Positions 39,994-50,589 are shown, counted from the first letter of the stretch. The stretch is 54,893 nucleotides of DNA from an uncultured Erysipelotrichaceae bacterium (GCA_902767245.1 CACXGO010000017.1:1-54893), one strand, 5' to 3'. A program made the numbers and translations. Notes: a model not told the origin generated them from the letters alone.

Positions 39994-41049
39994 ATGTTAG
40001 AAAGATTAAAAAAAATTGAAGAAAAATATTTAGAATTGGAACATGAATTAGAACAACCTGAAACTATCTCAAATATTAAAAGAACTTTAGAAATAACTAA
40101 AGAGCAGGCTTCTTTAAGGGAAGCATATGAAGCTTATCAAACATATAAAAAGTTACTTTCAGACATAAATGATGCTAAAGAAATGGTTAAAGATCCAGAA
40201 TTAGCAGAAATGGCTCGTGAAGAACTAAATAATTTAGAAGAAAACAAAGTAAAACTTGAAAGCGAAATCGAAGTTATGTTACTACCTAAAGATCCTAACG
40301 ATGGCAAAAATGTAATTGTTGAAATTCGTGGTGCTGCTGGTGGGGATGAAGGCAATATATTTGCTGGTGATTTGTATCGTATGTATGTAAAATATGCCGA
40401 AAATGAAGGTTGGAAAGTTGAAGAACTTGAAAGCCAAGAAGGAGCAGCTGGTGGATATGCTTTAATTAGTTTTATGATTAAAGGTGAAAATGTATATAGT
40501 AAACTAAAATATGAAAGTGGAGCACATCGTGTGCAAAGGGTTCCTGAAACTGAAACTCAAGGTCGTGTTCATACATCAACAGCAACAGTTTTAGTAATGC
40601 CAGAAGCTGAAGAACTTGATTTTGAACTTGATATGAGCGAGGTAAGAGTAGACATTACTCGAAGTAGTGGTTGTGGAGGTCAAGGTGTTAATACAACAGA
40701 TTCAGCAGTAAGACTTACACATATTCCAACAGGAATAGTAGTTTATTCACAAACTGAAAGAAGTCAAATAAAAAATAAAGAAAAAGCAATTAAGATTTTA
40801 ACTACGAGACTTTATGATTTAAAAAATCAAGAACGCGAAAATGAACTTGGTGCTGAAAGAAGAAGCAAAATTGGTACTGGAGATCGTAGTGAAAAAATAA
40901 GAACATATAATTATCCTCAAAATCGTGTGACTGATCATCGTATTGGATTTACAATAAATGCTTTAGATCGCGTTATGGAAGGTGAATTAGATAAAATAAT
41001 CGAAGCCTTAATTGCCGAAGATCAAGCTCGTAAATTAAGAGGAGAATAA
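39994..41049 (+). CDS. prfA: Peptide chain release factor 1
   Basis: A 351-residue RF1 that ends translation at UAA and UAG. The catalytic GGQ is in RSSGCGGQGVNTTDSAVRLT near residue 230, and the codon-recognition tripeptide is PET in RVPETETQGR near residue 186, the RF1 form (PxT) rather than SPF of RF2. The N-terminal helical domain is complete. GAAGGGAA upstream of ATG. It shares one base of its stop with prmC (TAATG), the usual pairing, since PrmC methylates the GGQ Gln. Confidence 0.97.
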   Translation: MLERLKKIEEKYLELEHELEQPETISNIKRTLEITKEQASLREAYEAYQTYKKLLSDINDAKEMVKDPELAEMAREELNNLEENKVKLESEIEVMLLPKDPNDGKNVIVEIRGAAGGDEGNIFAGDLYRMYVKYAENEGWKVEELESQEGAAGGYALISFMIKGENVYSKLKYESGAHRVQRVPETETQGRVHTSTATVLVMPEAEELDFELDMSEVRVDITRSSGCGGQGVNTTDSAVRLTHIPTGIVVYSQTERSQIKNKEKAIKILTTRLYDLKNQERENELGAERRSKIGTGDRSEKIRTYNYPQNRVTDHRIGFTINALDRVMEGELDKIIEALIAEDQARKLRGE

Positions 41050-41744
41050 TGTCAGATATAGAGTACTTAAAAAAATATTATCGTGGGAATTTTGATGAAG
41101 CTTTAGAAAAACTAAAAAAAGGAATTCCTGTTCAATATATTGTTGGTGATGTTGATTTCTATGGCATTACTTTAAAAGTTAATAAAAATGTTTTAATACC
41201 TCGTTTTGAAACCGAAGAATTAGTTTCAAAAGTAATTGATTATGCAAAAGAATTTAATAATCCAAGAATAGTTGATATTGGAACAGGTTCAGGTGCAATT
41301 GCAATTACTTTAAAGAAAAAAATAAAGTGCAATGTTGTTGCCACTGATATTTCAAATGAAGCATTAGAAGTTGCAAAAGAAAATGCTTTAAGGAACAATG
41401 TAAATATAGATTTTAGACTGGGTAATTTACTTGAACCTTTAGATGGTGAATTTGACATTGTTGTTTCTAATCCACCTTATATCGCATATGAAGAAGATAT
41501 AATGGATATCGTCAAAAATAATGAACCCCATATAGCTTTATATGCAGATAATAATGGATTATATTATTATGAAGAAATATTAAAACATATAAAACCTTAT
41601 TTGAAAGAAAAATATTTAATTGCTTTTGAAATTGGTGAAAAGCAAGGAGAAGCTTTAAAAAGCCTAGCACTTAAGTATTTAAATAAAGAAGCAATTATTA
41701 AAAGAGATATGCAAGGAAGAAATAGATTTGTGCTTATAAAATAA
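41049..41744 (+). CDS. prmC: Release factor glutamine methyltransferase PrmC, short N-terminus
   Basis: A 231-residue SAM-dependent methyltransferase that modifies the Gln of the GGQ motif of RF1 and RF2. Family motifs: QYIVGDVDFYG near residue 28, NVLIPRFETEELV near residue 44, DIGTGSGAIAI near residue 71, and the catalytic NPPYIAYEED near 137. The usual N-terminal helical domain of about 70 residues is cut to about 25, making it one of the shorter PrmC proteins; there is no upstream in-frame start because prfA ends there. One-base overlap with prfA. Confidence 0.93.
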   Translation: MSDIEYLKKYYRGNFDEALEKLKKGIPVQYIVGDVDFYGITLKVNKNVLIPRFETEELVSKVIDYAKEFNNPRIVDIGTGSGAIAITLKKKIKCNVVATDISNEALEVAKENALRNNVNIDFRLGNLLEPLDGEFDIVVSNPPYIAYEEDIMDIVKNNEPHIALYADNNGLYYYEEILKHIKPYLKEKYLIAFEIGEKQGEALKSLALKYLNKEAIIKRDMQGRNRFVLIK

Positions 41745-41811
41745 GACAAATTATTTCTTTTTTTATTTAATAAAAAATAAATTATGTTATAATATCTTAT
41801 AGGTGAGAAGT

Positions 41812-44800
41812 ATGGAAGAGAAATTAAAAAAGCTTTTTGAAAAAATAAATCTTGACACCAAAACAAAAGAGTTATTTTTAAATGCTAGTCTTTTACATAT
41901 ATCTAAAAAAAGAGATAACAGCAAATGCTTGTTTGAAATAAAAATTGAAAAACCAATAAATTATGAGATTTATTTAAAAATAAAGGAATTACTTGCTAAG
42001 ACTTTTTTTGAAATAGATGAAGTTAATTTAAAATTTATTTTAGATTTTTATGATGATGATACTTTACTTCAATATGTAAAGTATTTAATTTCCTTTATTT
42101 CTAAAGAAAAGAGTGTTCTTAATAATTATTTAAGTAATCCTATAAAAGTTGAAAACTCTTTAATTTTAATGTCTGTTGGTAATATAGTCGAAAAAAAAGA
42201 ACTATCTTTACTTTTAAGTGAAGTTGTTACTATTTTACAAGATTTAGGTTTTGAATGTGATTACAAAATAAAGGTGGAAAGAAGTTTAAATGAAGAGATA
42301 AATGAGGAAATAAAAGCTGATTTAAATCGTAAAATTGAAATACCTGTTAAAGTAGACATACCCGTTGCTGAAGAACCCAAAAAAAGAAGTTTTAAAAGAA
42401 CTTTTCGTGTTGATGATGAACGTGTTATCCTAGGTAAATTAATTGAAAATACTGCAGTTACACCACTTAAAACGGTACCGGTAGATATTAATGAAATAAA
42501 TGCATTAGAAATTTTAAAAGGAATGGAAGATGCTATCGTTGAAGCACGCGTTTTTGGACTTGAAGTAATAGAGTCAAGAAAAAGACCAGGACTTCGCATT
42601 GTAACATTGAAAATCACGGATGAAACAGATAGTATTTATGCCAAGATGTTTATTGATGGCGATGAAAATTTTGAATATTTTTCTAAAAATGTTAAAGAAG
42701 GAAAATGGTATAAATTTAGGGGAGCCATTAAATATGATGAATATGCTAAAGAAATTACTTTTTCAGTAGTTGATATAAACACTTTTGAGAAAAAAGAAGA
42801 AAAAAGAAAAGATACAGCTTCTAAAAAACGTGTTGAGCTCCACGCTCATACGATGATGAGTCAAATGGATGGAGTATCTGATGAAGTTGCACTTGTAAAA
42901 ACGGCTATTGCTTTTGGACATCCTGGAATTGCTATAACTGATCATGATGGATGTCAATCTTTTCCTCATGTTTATGGCGAAATAGGGAAATACAATAAAG
43001 GTTTAAAAGCCCCTTATAAAGATATTATTAAAGAACTCGAAGAAAAATTAAAAACTGCAAGTGATAGTGAAAAAGAAGAATTAAATAACGAAATTGCCAA
43101 GAAAAAAGAAGAAATGAAAAATCTTCCATATTTTAAAGGAATGTATGGAGTTGAACTTGAACTTTCGTATGATTCTGCTGATATTGTTGTTAATCCAAAT
43201 GATGTTGATATAATGTCAGCAACTTATGTTGTATTTGATACTGAAACAACAGGCTTTAATCCTGGACTTAATGATTCAATGATTGAAATTGGTGCAGTTA
43301 AACTAAAAGATGGAAATGTTATTGAAAGATTTGATGAACTTATAAATCCAGGGCATTCTATTGATGAAAGTATTACAGCATTAACAGGAATTACTGATGA
43401 AATGGTTAAAGATGCTTTAACTGAGAAAGAAGCCACTATTAAATTTAAAGAATGGATAGGAGACTTACCACTAGTTGCACACAATGCAACATTTGACCGT
43501 AATATGCTTGAAATGGCTTATTATAAATATGATTTGGGCGAACTTAAAAACCCAGTTATAGATACATGGATGCTTTCTAAAACCATTAATAAAGACGCTA
43601 AAAAGCATGGACTTTCAGCTTTAGCTAAGTATTATAAAATAAAATTTGATGAAAATGTTAAAAGTGATGATGATGAAGAAGAAACTGAAGTAAATAATGC
43701 TCATCATCATCGTGCTGACTATGATGCCGAAGCAACAGGAAGTATTTTCTATAAAATGATGAAGCAATTAGAAAAAATTGAAAATGTTAAAACCTTAAAT
43801 GATTTAGCAAATATAGCTTCAGAAAGTGAAATAAATGAAATTGTTAAAGAGCATCATGTAAATATGATTGCAAAAACTAAAAAAGGTTTAAAAAATTTAT
43901 TTAAACTTATTAGTTATGCTAACACAACATATTTAGTAAAAAGCGCTAGAATACCCAAACATGTTATCAATGAACATCGTGAAGATTTGCTTATTGGTAG
44001 TGGATGCATGAATGGTGAGATTTTTGATGTTGCATTAACTAAAACAGAAGAAAAATTAAAAGAAGCGATGAGTTTTTATGATTATATTGAAATTCAACCA
44101 CCTTCAAATTATGAGCATTTAGTTTTCAGCCATGATATATCTAATTATGATGATTTGATTTTTGCTTTGAAAAAAATTGTGAAATGTGCTAGAGAAATTG
44201 GAAAAATTGTTGTTGCAACCAGCGATGCCCATACAATTTCTAAGGAAGATACAATTTATCGTGAATTCATTGTTAATCAAAATGTTCCTGGTAAGGGAAG
44301 ACATCCTTTAGCTCGTTATTTAAACAAGCCAGGTTATAATCGTATTCCACCACAATATTTTAGAACAACAGATGAGATGTTAGAAGAATTTAACTTTTTA
44401 GAATCTGATGTTCGTGAAGATGTTGTAATTAATAATACCTATAAAATACTTAATATGTGTGAAGACTATGAGGTTATTGAGTTTCCAGATAAACCATATT
44501 CTCCAGTTATTCCAAATAGTGAAAAAACTACAACTGATTTAGTTTATGAAAAAGCAAAATCTTGGTATGGTGATCCACTTCCACTTAATATTGAAGAACG
44601 CATTGCCAAAGAACTTTATGGGGATGCGGTATATCGTTCTTGTAAAGAAGTTGCTTCAAAAGAAACAAGTGAAAATGTTGAAGCTAAAACATTTGAAATG
44701 GTACATAATGTTATAAACGAAGGCTTTGATGCCGTCAAGAAGTTAATCGGTAATAATCTAAAAGAAAAGGATTCTTCTTTAGATGATAAAGCTTTAGAAA

Positions 44801-46608
44801 AAGCGATTCAAAAAGAACTAGGTGGTATTATTGGTGGAGGCTTTGATGTTATTTATTTAATTGCCCAAAAACTTGTAAAACATTCAAATGATGACGGCTA
44901 TTTAGTTGGATCCAGAGGTTCTGTTGGTTCGTCATTTGTTGCAACTATGATGGGTATTACTGAAGTAAATCCACTACCAGCTCATTATCGCTGTTTAAAT
45001 TGTAAGCATAGTATTTTTGAAGATGAAAACGGCAAATCTTTAGGAGCTACTTATTCGAGTGGATTTGATTTACCTGATAAAAAATGCCCTATTTGTGGGG
45101 AGAATATGTATAAAGATGGACAAGATATGCCATTTGCAACATTCCTTGGTTTTAATGCCGATAAAGTTCCAGATATTGACTTAAATTTTTCTGATTTAAA
45201 TCAAGCAGATGCTCATAATTATACAAAAGTGTTATTTGGTGAGGATAATGTATATCGTGCTGGAACGATTGGAACAGTGGCAGATAAAACAGCTTATGGG
45301 TATGTTAAAGGTTTTTATGAAGATAGGGGAATAAAAAAACGTTCGCCTGAAATTGAAAGATTAGCAGTTGGCTGTACGGGTGTTAAAAGAACTACCGGCC
45401 AACATCCTGGTGGAATTGTAGTAGTACCAGATTATCGTGATGTGTTTGATTTTACACCATTTCAATATCCAGCTGATGATAAAACTGCAGCTTGGAGAAC
45501 AACCCATTTTGATTATCATGCAATTGATCAAGATTTATTAAAACTTGATATTTTAGGCCACTCTGATCCAACTCAGCTTCGCTATTTGCAAGATTTAACT
45601 AAAATAACGATAACCGATGTTCCATTAGATGATAAAGAAACGATGGCAATATTTTTATCACCAAAGCCACTTGGAGTAACCGAGGAACAGATTATGTGTC
45701 CAACCGGAACTTTAGGAATTCCAGAATTTGGGACACAGTTTACTATTGGTATGCTTGTTGATACAAAACCAACAACATTTTCTGAACTTATTAAAATATC
45801 AGGCCTTTCACATGGTACAGATGTATGGCTTGGTAACGCCCAAGAATTAATTAGAAATAAAGTTGTTCCTTTTAAAGAAGTAATTGGCTGTCGTGATGAT
45901 ATTATGGTTTACTTAATGTATCACGGACTTGCACCAATTAAAGCATTTAAGATAATGGAATTTGTGCGTAAAGGTAAAGCAAGTAAAGAACCTGATGCTT
46001 GGATTGAACACAAAAAAACAATGAAAGATGCAGGGATTGAAGATTGGTTTATTGATTCATGCGGCAAAATAAAATATATGTTTCCTAAAGCTCATGCAGC
46101 TGCTTATGTTATTAGTGCATTTAGAATTGCATGGTTTAAAGTACATAAACCAGTTTATTATTATGCTACTTATTTTTCTTCGCGTATAACTGATTATGAT
46201 ATTGGAACTATGTGTAAAGGTTATGATGCAATTAAAAACAAAATGCAAGAAATTGCTGCTAAAGGAAAAGATGCAACGACCAAAGAACTATCTGTTTTAG
46301 AAACATTAAAAATAGCTTTAGAAGCTACTGCAAGAGGAATTAAATTTGCAACAATTGACATCAATAAAAGTGAGGCAAAGACATTTGCAGTTAAAGATGA
46401 TAAAACAATGTATCCATCATTTTCAACAATTGATGGACTAGGAGATACTGTAGCTGAAACAATTGTAGCTGAAAGAGAAATTCGCCCATTTTCTAGCGTT
46501 GAAGATTTACAAAAAAGAGGTAAAGTTTCTCAGACAATTATTGAAACAATGCGTTCTTTAGGAATACTTGATGGAATGGATGAATCAAATCAATTAAGTT
46601 TATTTTGA
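41812..46608 (+). CDS. polC: DNA polymerase III PolC-type, alpha subunit with proofreading domain
   Basis: A 1598-residue replicative polymerase of Gram-positive type. Order of parts: N-terminal region (1-220), OB fold (about 220-330, VEARVFGLEVIESRK), PHP part starting ELHAHTMMSQMDG near residue 340, inserted 3'-5' exonuclease VVFDTETTGFNPG near 472 with AHNATFDRNML, the rest of PHP (TSDAHT), then the palm GSRGSVGSSFVATMMG near 1032. A zinc site CLNC and CPIC lies near 1062-1090, followed by KVPDIDLNFS and the ending NQLSLF. It is over 100 residues longer than PolC of Bacillus subtilis, with Lys/Glu-rich inserts near 393-440 and 965-1005. ATG 41812 is preferred, five bases after AGGTGA. Confidence 0.97.
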   Translation: MEEKLKKLFEKINLDTKTKELFLNASLLHISKKRDNSKCLFEIKIEKPINYEIYLKIKELLAKTFFEIDEVNLKFILDFYDDDTLLQYVKYLISFISKEKSVLNNYLSNPIKVENSLILMSVGNIVEKKELSLLLSEVVTILQDLGFECDYKIKVERSLNEEINEEIKADLNRKIEIPVKVDIPVAEEPKKRSFKRTFRVDDERVILGKLIENTAVTPLKTVPVDINEINALEILKGMEDAIVEARVFGLEVIESRKRPGLRIVTLKITDETDSIYAKMFIDGDENFEYFSKNVKEGKWYKFRGAIKYDEYAKEITFSVVDINTFEKKEEKRKDTASKKRVELHAHTMMSQMDGVSDEVALVKTAIAFGHPGIAITDHDGCQSFPHVYGEIGKYNKGLKAPYKDIIKELEEKLKTASDSEKEELNNEIAKKKEEMKNLPYFKGMYGVELELSYDSADIVVNPNDVDIMSATYVVFDTETTGFNPGLNDSMIEIGAVKLKDGNVIERFDELINPGHSIDESITALTGITDEMVKDALTEKEATIKFKEWIGDLPLVAHNATFDRNMLEMAYYKYDLGELKNPVIDTWMLSKTINKDAKKHGLSALAKYYKIKFDENVKSDDDEEETEVNNAHHHRADYDAEATGSIFYKMMKQLEKIENVKTLNDLANIASESEINEIVKEHHVNMIAKTKKGLKNLFKLISYANTTYLVKSARIPKHVINEHREDLLIGSGCMNGEIFDVALTKTEEKLKEAMSFYDYIEIQPPSNYEHLVFSHDISNYDDLIFALKKIVKCAREIGKIVVATSDAHTISKEDTIYREFIVNQNVPGKGRHPLARYLNKPGYNRIPPQYFRTTDEMLEEFNFLESDVREDVVINNTYKILNMCEDYEVIEFPDKPYSPVIPNSEKTTTDLVYEKAKSWYGDPLPLNIEERIAKELYGDAVYRSCKEVASKETSENVEAKTFEMVHNVINEGFDAVKKLIGNNLKEKDSSLDDKALEKAIQKELGGIIGGGFDVIYLIAQKLVKHSNDDGYLVGSRGSVGSSFVATMMGITEVNPLPAHYRCLNCKHSIFEDENGKSLGATYSSGFDLPDKKCPICGENMYKDGQDMPFATFLGFNADKVPDIDLNFSDLNQADAHNYTKVLFGEDNVYRAGTIGTVADKTAYGYVKGFYEDRGIKKRSPEIERLAVGCTGVKRTTGQHPGGIVVVPDYRDVFDFTPFQYPADDKTAAWRTTHFDYHAIDQDLLKLDILGHSDPTQLRYLQDLTKITITDVPLDDKETMAIFLSPKPLGVTEEQIMCPTGTLGIPEFGTQFTIGMLVDTKPTTFSELIKISGLSHGTDVWLGNAQELIRNKVVPFKEVIGCRDDIMVYLMYHGLAPIKAFKIMEFVRKGKASKEPDAWIEHKKTMKDAGIEDWFIDSCGKIKYMFPKAHAAAYVISAFRIAWFKVHKPVYYYATYFSSRITDYDIGTMCKGYDAIKNKMQEIAAKGKDATTKELSVLETLKIALEATARGIKFATIDINKSEAKTFAVKDDKTMYPSFSTIDGLGDTVAETIVAEREIRPFSSVEDLQKRGKVSQTIIETMRSLGILDGMDESNQLSLF

Positions 46609-46614
46609 GAACAT

Positions 46615-46649
46615 AAAAAGCAATTTTGAATTTTAAAAATTGCTTTTTT
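46615..46649 (+). terminator. Intrinsic terminator of polC
   Basis: AAAAAGCAATTTT with AAAAATTGCTTTTT around GAATTTT, then T-run. A second hairpin, AGTTATTCT-AATTTA-AGAATAACT at 46712-46735 with T-rich tail, follows before polA. Confidence 0.8.
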
Positions 46650-46711
46650 ATTTATCAATAAATCAGTCAATTATTGGTTTTAAATATTTCAGAATTAAAA
46701 TAATAGTTTTT

Positions 46712-46743
46712 AGTTATTCTAATTTAAGAATAACTTTTTAATT
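46712..46743 (+). terminator. Second terminator-like hairpin before polA
   Basis: Nine-base stem, loop AATTTA, then TTTTAATTT. It could be a backup terminator for polC or part of an attenuator before polA. Confidence 0.45.
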
Positions 46744-46779
46744 TGGCTAAAAAATGTTATAATTTTATTGGGTGATATG

Positions 46780-49359
46780 ATGGAAAAAATAATTTTAGTT
46801 GATGGAAACAACCTTTTATTTAGAAGTTATTATGCAACAGCATACAATGGAAATTTTATGCATAATTCAAAAAATTTTCCAACTAATGCTTTATTTGGTT
46901 TTGCTAATATGATGAATAAGATAATTAATGAAGAAAAACCAACATATATTATGGTTGCATTTGATAAAGGTAAAACATTCCGTCACCTTAAATATGCTGA
47001 TTATAAAAGTGGGCGAATGGAAACACCAAGCGAACTAAAAATGCAAATTCCATACTCTAGAAGACTATTATCAGCTATGGGCATCAAATACTATGAAATT
47101 GATAACTATGAAGCTGATGATATAATTGGCACATTTGCTCGTTATTGTGACCTTGATAAAAATTTTGATGCAACAATAATTAGTAGTGATCATGATTTGT
47201 TACAATTAATTAGTGATGCAGTTGAAATGAAAATGTTAAAATCAAAAGATTATGTTAGATATAATAAAAAGACATTCTTTGAAGAATACGGAATTGAACC
47301 GGAAAGAGTAGTTGATTTAAAGGCATTAGAAGGTGATTCCTCAGATAATATTCCTGGTGTTAAAGGAATTGGGGAAAAAACGGCATTAAAGTTGCTTCAA
47401 GACTACAAAACTCTAGATGGTGTTTATGAAAATATTTCTGCACTAACACCAAAAATGCAAGAAAAACTATTATCAGATAAAGAAAATGCCTATATGAGTT
47501 ATGAACTTGCAACAATTTTTAAAGAAGTTCCTATACCATTTAATTTAGATGAAATTAGATATAATGGTCCAACTGAGGAATTAAATAACATTTATGAAGA
47601 CTTGGAGTTTTATTCTTTTATAAAAAAATCAACCAAAAAAGTTGTATTGAACTCAAATGTTAAAATAGTAGAAGACTTAAAAGATTTAAACATCTCTAAA
47701 GATAGTGCTGTTTATTTAGAATTACTAGGTGAAAATTATCATACCGCTAAGATACTTGGAATGGCCATCTATAATGACGAACAGAATTATTTTATTCCTG
47801 CTAACACATTAACAACTTTGTCATTTTTAGAAAAAGTTAATATATACACTTATGATTTAAAGAAAATGTATGTAGCATTGAAATGGCAGAATTTAGAAAT
47901 AAATAATATTGTATTTGATACGATGATAGCAGCCTATTTACTTGATTATAATTTGAAAGATGATATTGCTAATCTTGCAAACAGTATTGGATATGATATT
48001 CCGTTTTATGAGAACATTTATGGTAAAAATGGTAAATATAATGAGCCTACTATTAATGAAATTGCAAAAATAGCTTCTTTAAAAGCCCAATTCATTTTTG
48101 AAACATATTCAAAGTTTAATGAAGAATTAATAAAAGAAGAGATGAAATCGCTATATTATGATATGGAACATCCACTAGCATATGTTTTAGGTGATATGGA
48201 ATATAATGGAGTTCATGTGAATGAAAACACATTAAAAGAGATGGGCGAAGAATTAAAGATTAAAATAGAATTGATAAGTAGAGACATTTATAATCTAGCA
48301 GGATGTGAATTTAATATTTCATCTCCTAAACAACTTGGAGAAATTTTATTTGATAAGCTTAATTTACCTCATGGGAAAAAGAATAGTAATGGATATTCAA
48401 CCAGTGCTGATGTTTTGACAAAACTAAAAGGAAAGTATGCAATAGTTGATAAAATTTTAGAATATAGAGCAGTTACTAAATTATATACAACTTATATTGA
48501 AGGATTAATTGATTCAATAATGTCGGATGGCAAAATCCATACAATTTATACTCAAACATTGACAAGAACGGGGAGGTTGTCATCAATTGAGCCTAATTTA
48601 CAAAATATTCCAATTCGAAGTGAACTAGGGAAATTAATAAGAAAAGCTTTTGTTCCAAGTAAAGACTCCGTTATTTTAAGTGGTGATTACAGCCAAATTG
48701 AGTTGCGAGTTCTATCACATATGGCTAAAAACGAAGTATTAATTAATGCTTTCAAAGAAGGAAAAGATATTCATACTAAAACAGCAAGTGATGTTTTTAA
48801 AATCCCAGAAGAATTAGTTACTAAAGATATGCGTAGAATGGCAAAAGCAGTTAACTTTGGTATTGTTTATGGTATTAGCAGTTTTGGACTTGCTGAACAG
48901 TTAAATATTCCAGTTAAAGAAGCCAAGGAATTTATTGATGGCTATTTTGAGGCATATCCAGGTATTAAAATTTATATGGATGAAGTAATTAAACAAGCTC
49001 ATTTAGATGGTTTTGTTAAGACTTTATTTGGACGTAAACGCAATATTCCAGAATTAAGTAATAAAAACTATTTGATTAGAAGTAGTGGCGAAAGAATAGC
49101 GTTAAATACACCTATACAAGGAACAGCAGCAGATATTTTAAAAATGGCTATGGTTAAAATTGCTTTTGAAATCAAAAAAAGGAATTTAAAGTCAAAAATG
49201 ATTTTACAGGTTCATGATGAACTTGTGTTTGATGCATTGGATAATGAAAAAGAAGAAATAATGGAAATTATGAAAGAAATTATGGAACATAATTTTGAAC
49301 TTGATGTTCCACTAAGAGTTGATATTGAATACGGAAATAATTGGTATCAATTAAAATAA
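46780..49359 (+). CDS. polA: DNA polymerase I
   Basis: An 859-residue repair polymerase. The 5' nuclease domain (1-290) carries DGNNLLFRSYYA near residue 8, YEADDIIGTFARY and the ISSDHDLLQL motif. The middle 3'-5' exonuclease-like domain has lost its metal site: the expected FDxE is YLELLG near residue 318, so it should not proofread. The polymerase domain is complete: motif A DYSQIELRVLSHM near 646, motif B RRMAKAVNFGIVYG near 685, motif C QVHDELVF near 812. This inactive exonuclease is common in Bacillota PolA. Start ATG 46780 follows GGGTGAT; extended minus-10 TGT-TATAAT at 46755-46763. Confidence 0.96.
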   Translation: MEKIILVDGNNLLFRSYYATAYNGNFMHNSKNFPTNALFGFANMMNKIINEEKPTYIMVAFDKGKTFRHLKYADYKSGRMETPSELKMQIPYSRRLLSAMGIKYYEIDNYEADDIIGTFARYCDLDKNFDATIISSDHDLLQLISDAVEMKMLKSKDYVRYNKKTFFEEYGIEPERVVDLKALEGDSSDNIPGVKGIGEKTALKLLQDYKTLDGVYENISALTPKMQEKLLSDKENAYMSYELATIFKEVPIPFNLDEIRYNGPTEELNNIYEDLEFYSFIKKSTKKVVLNSNVKIVEDLKDLNISKDSAVYLELLGENYHTAKILGMAIYNDEQNYFIPANTLTTLSFLEKVNIYTYDLKKMYVALKWQNLEINNIVFDTMIAAYLLDYNLKDDIANLANSIGYDIPFYENIYGKNGKYNEPTINEIAKIASLKAQFIFETYSKFNEELIKEEMKSLYYDMEHPLAYVLGDMEYNGVHVNENTLKEMGEELKIKIELISRDIYNLAGCEFNISSPKQLGEILFDKLNLPHGKKNSNGYSTSADVLTKLKGKYAIVDKILEYRAVTKLYTTYIEGLIDSIMSDGKIHTIYTQTLTRTGRLSSIEPNLQNIPIRSELGKLIRKAFVPSKDSVILSGDYSQIELRVLSHMAKNEVLINAFKEGKDIHTKTASDVFKIPEELVTKDMRRMAKAVNFGIVYGISSFGLAEQLNIPVKEAKEFIDGYFEAYPGIKIYMDEVIKQAHLDGFVKTLFGRKRNIPELSNKNYLIRSSGERIALNTPIQGTAADILKMAMVKIAFEIKKRNLKSKMILQVHDELVFDALDNEKEEIMEIMKEIMEHNFELDVPLRVDIEYGNNWYQLK

Positions 49360-49363
49360 TTAG

Positions 49364-49390
49364 AGAATAGTAATTTTACTATTCTTTTTT
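49364..49390 (+). terminator. Intrinsic terminator of polA
   Basis: AGAATAGTAA, loop TT, TTACTATTCT and T-run. Confidence 0.8.
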
Positions 49391-49417
49391 CATATATTTA
49401 GTTGAGGTGAAATAATT

Positions 49418-50545
49418 TTGAAAAAAATTTTATTAATTTTAATGACATTTATATTAATACTACCAGTTAAGGCAGAAGAAAAACTTGCTATAAATGCAAA
49501 ATCAGCAATGCTTTTAGAAGCTAGTACTGGGGAAATTATTTTTTCTAAAAATGTAAATGAAAAATTAGAACCGGCATCTTTAACTAAAATGATGTCAATG
49601 TTAATTATTTTAGAATCAATTGATAGTGGAATTATTAAATGGGATGATATCGTAACAGTTAGTAAAAATGCTTCTAGTATGGGAGGAAGCCAAATATTAT
49701 TGGAAGAAAATGAAAAAATGAGCGTACGCGATTTATTTAAAGGTATCGCAGTTGCAAGCGGCAATGATGCCGTTGTTGCTTTAGCCGAACAAATTGCAGG
49801 AACAGAAGAAAATTTTGTTGCCTTAATGAATAAGAGAGCTAAAGAATTGGGTTTAAAAAACACTGTTTTCAAAAATCCGCATGGGTTAACAATTGAAGGA
49901 CATTATACTACAGCAAACGATCTTGCTATTATTGCATTAGAGATTGTTAAACATGAAGAAGTGTTTGAATACACATCTATTTATGAAGATTATTTAAGGG
50001 CTAATACCTCAAGGAAATTATGGTTAGTAAATACAAATAAATTGGTCCGTTTCTATGATGGCGTTGATGGTTTAAAGACAGGATATACAAATACAGCTGG
50101 ATATTGTTTAGTTGCAACGGCTAAAAAAAATAATATGCGTATAATTGCAATTGTATTGGATGAACCAACAAGTGAAATTCGCAATAAGGAAGTAACAGAA
50201 ATGCTTAATTATGCATTTTCACAGTATGAACTTGGAATTGCAATTGATGAAAATCAAGTATTGAAAAATGTTAAAGTTGAAAAGGGAATAATTGAAAGCA
50301 TTGATTTAATACCAATCAAAAAAGTAACATATTTGAAAAAAAAGTTGGATCAAAAACCTAATGTAAAATATAATGTTGCAATTGATAAGGTTGTTGCACC
50401 AATAAAAAAAGGAGATATTATTGGAAATGTTAAAGTTCAAATTAATAATGATTATGAAACTATCAATTTAACTGTCAAAGAAGATATTAAAAAGATAACA
50501 TTTTTAGAGCTACTGGGTAAGAAATTTAAGCTGTTATTGGGTTAA
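49418..50545 (+). CDS. dacF: D-alanyl-D-alanine carboxypeptidase (DacF/PBP5 type)
   Basis: A 375-residue low-molecular-weight penicillin-binding protein with signal peptide (about residues 1-19, ending PVKAEE). The three active-site motifs are SLTKMM near residue 52, ASGNDA near 112, and LKTGYTN near residue 218, in the right order. The C-terminal beta domain (about 260-350) is followed by a short amphipathic anchor. It removes the terminal D-Ala of the stem peptide in the wall; family members also act in spore cortex formation, so dacF is a tentative name. TTG start at 49418, seven bases behind GAGGTGA. Confidence 0.92.
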   Translation: MKKILLILMTFILILPVKAEEKLAINAKSAMLLEASTGEIIFSKNVNEKLEPASLTKMMSMLIILESIDSGIIKWDDIVTVSKNASSMGGSQILLEENEKMSVRDLFKGIAVASGNDAVVALAEQIAGTEENFVALMNKRAKELGLKNTVFKNPHGLTIEGHYTTANDLAIIALEIVKHEEVFEYTSIYEDYLRANTSRKLWLVNTNKLVRFYDGVDGLKTGYTNTAGYCLVATAKKNNMRIIAIVLDEPTSEIRNKEVTEMLNYAFSQYELGIAIDENQVLKNVKVEKGIIESIDLIPIKKVTYLKKKLDQKPNVKYNVAIDKVVAPIKKGDIIGNVKVQINNDYETINLTVKEDIKKITFLELLGKKFKLLLG

Positions 50546-50571
50546 AAAATTACATTTTTGTAATTTTTTTT
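50544..50571 (+). terminator. Intrinsic terminator of dacF
   Basis: AAAAATTACA, loop TTTT, TGTAATTTTT and T-run. Confidence 0.8.
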
Positions 50572-50589
50572 AAGAATTTTATTAAAAAT

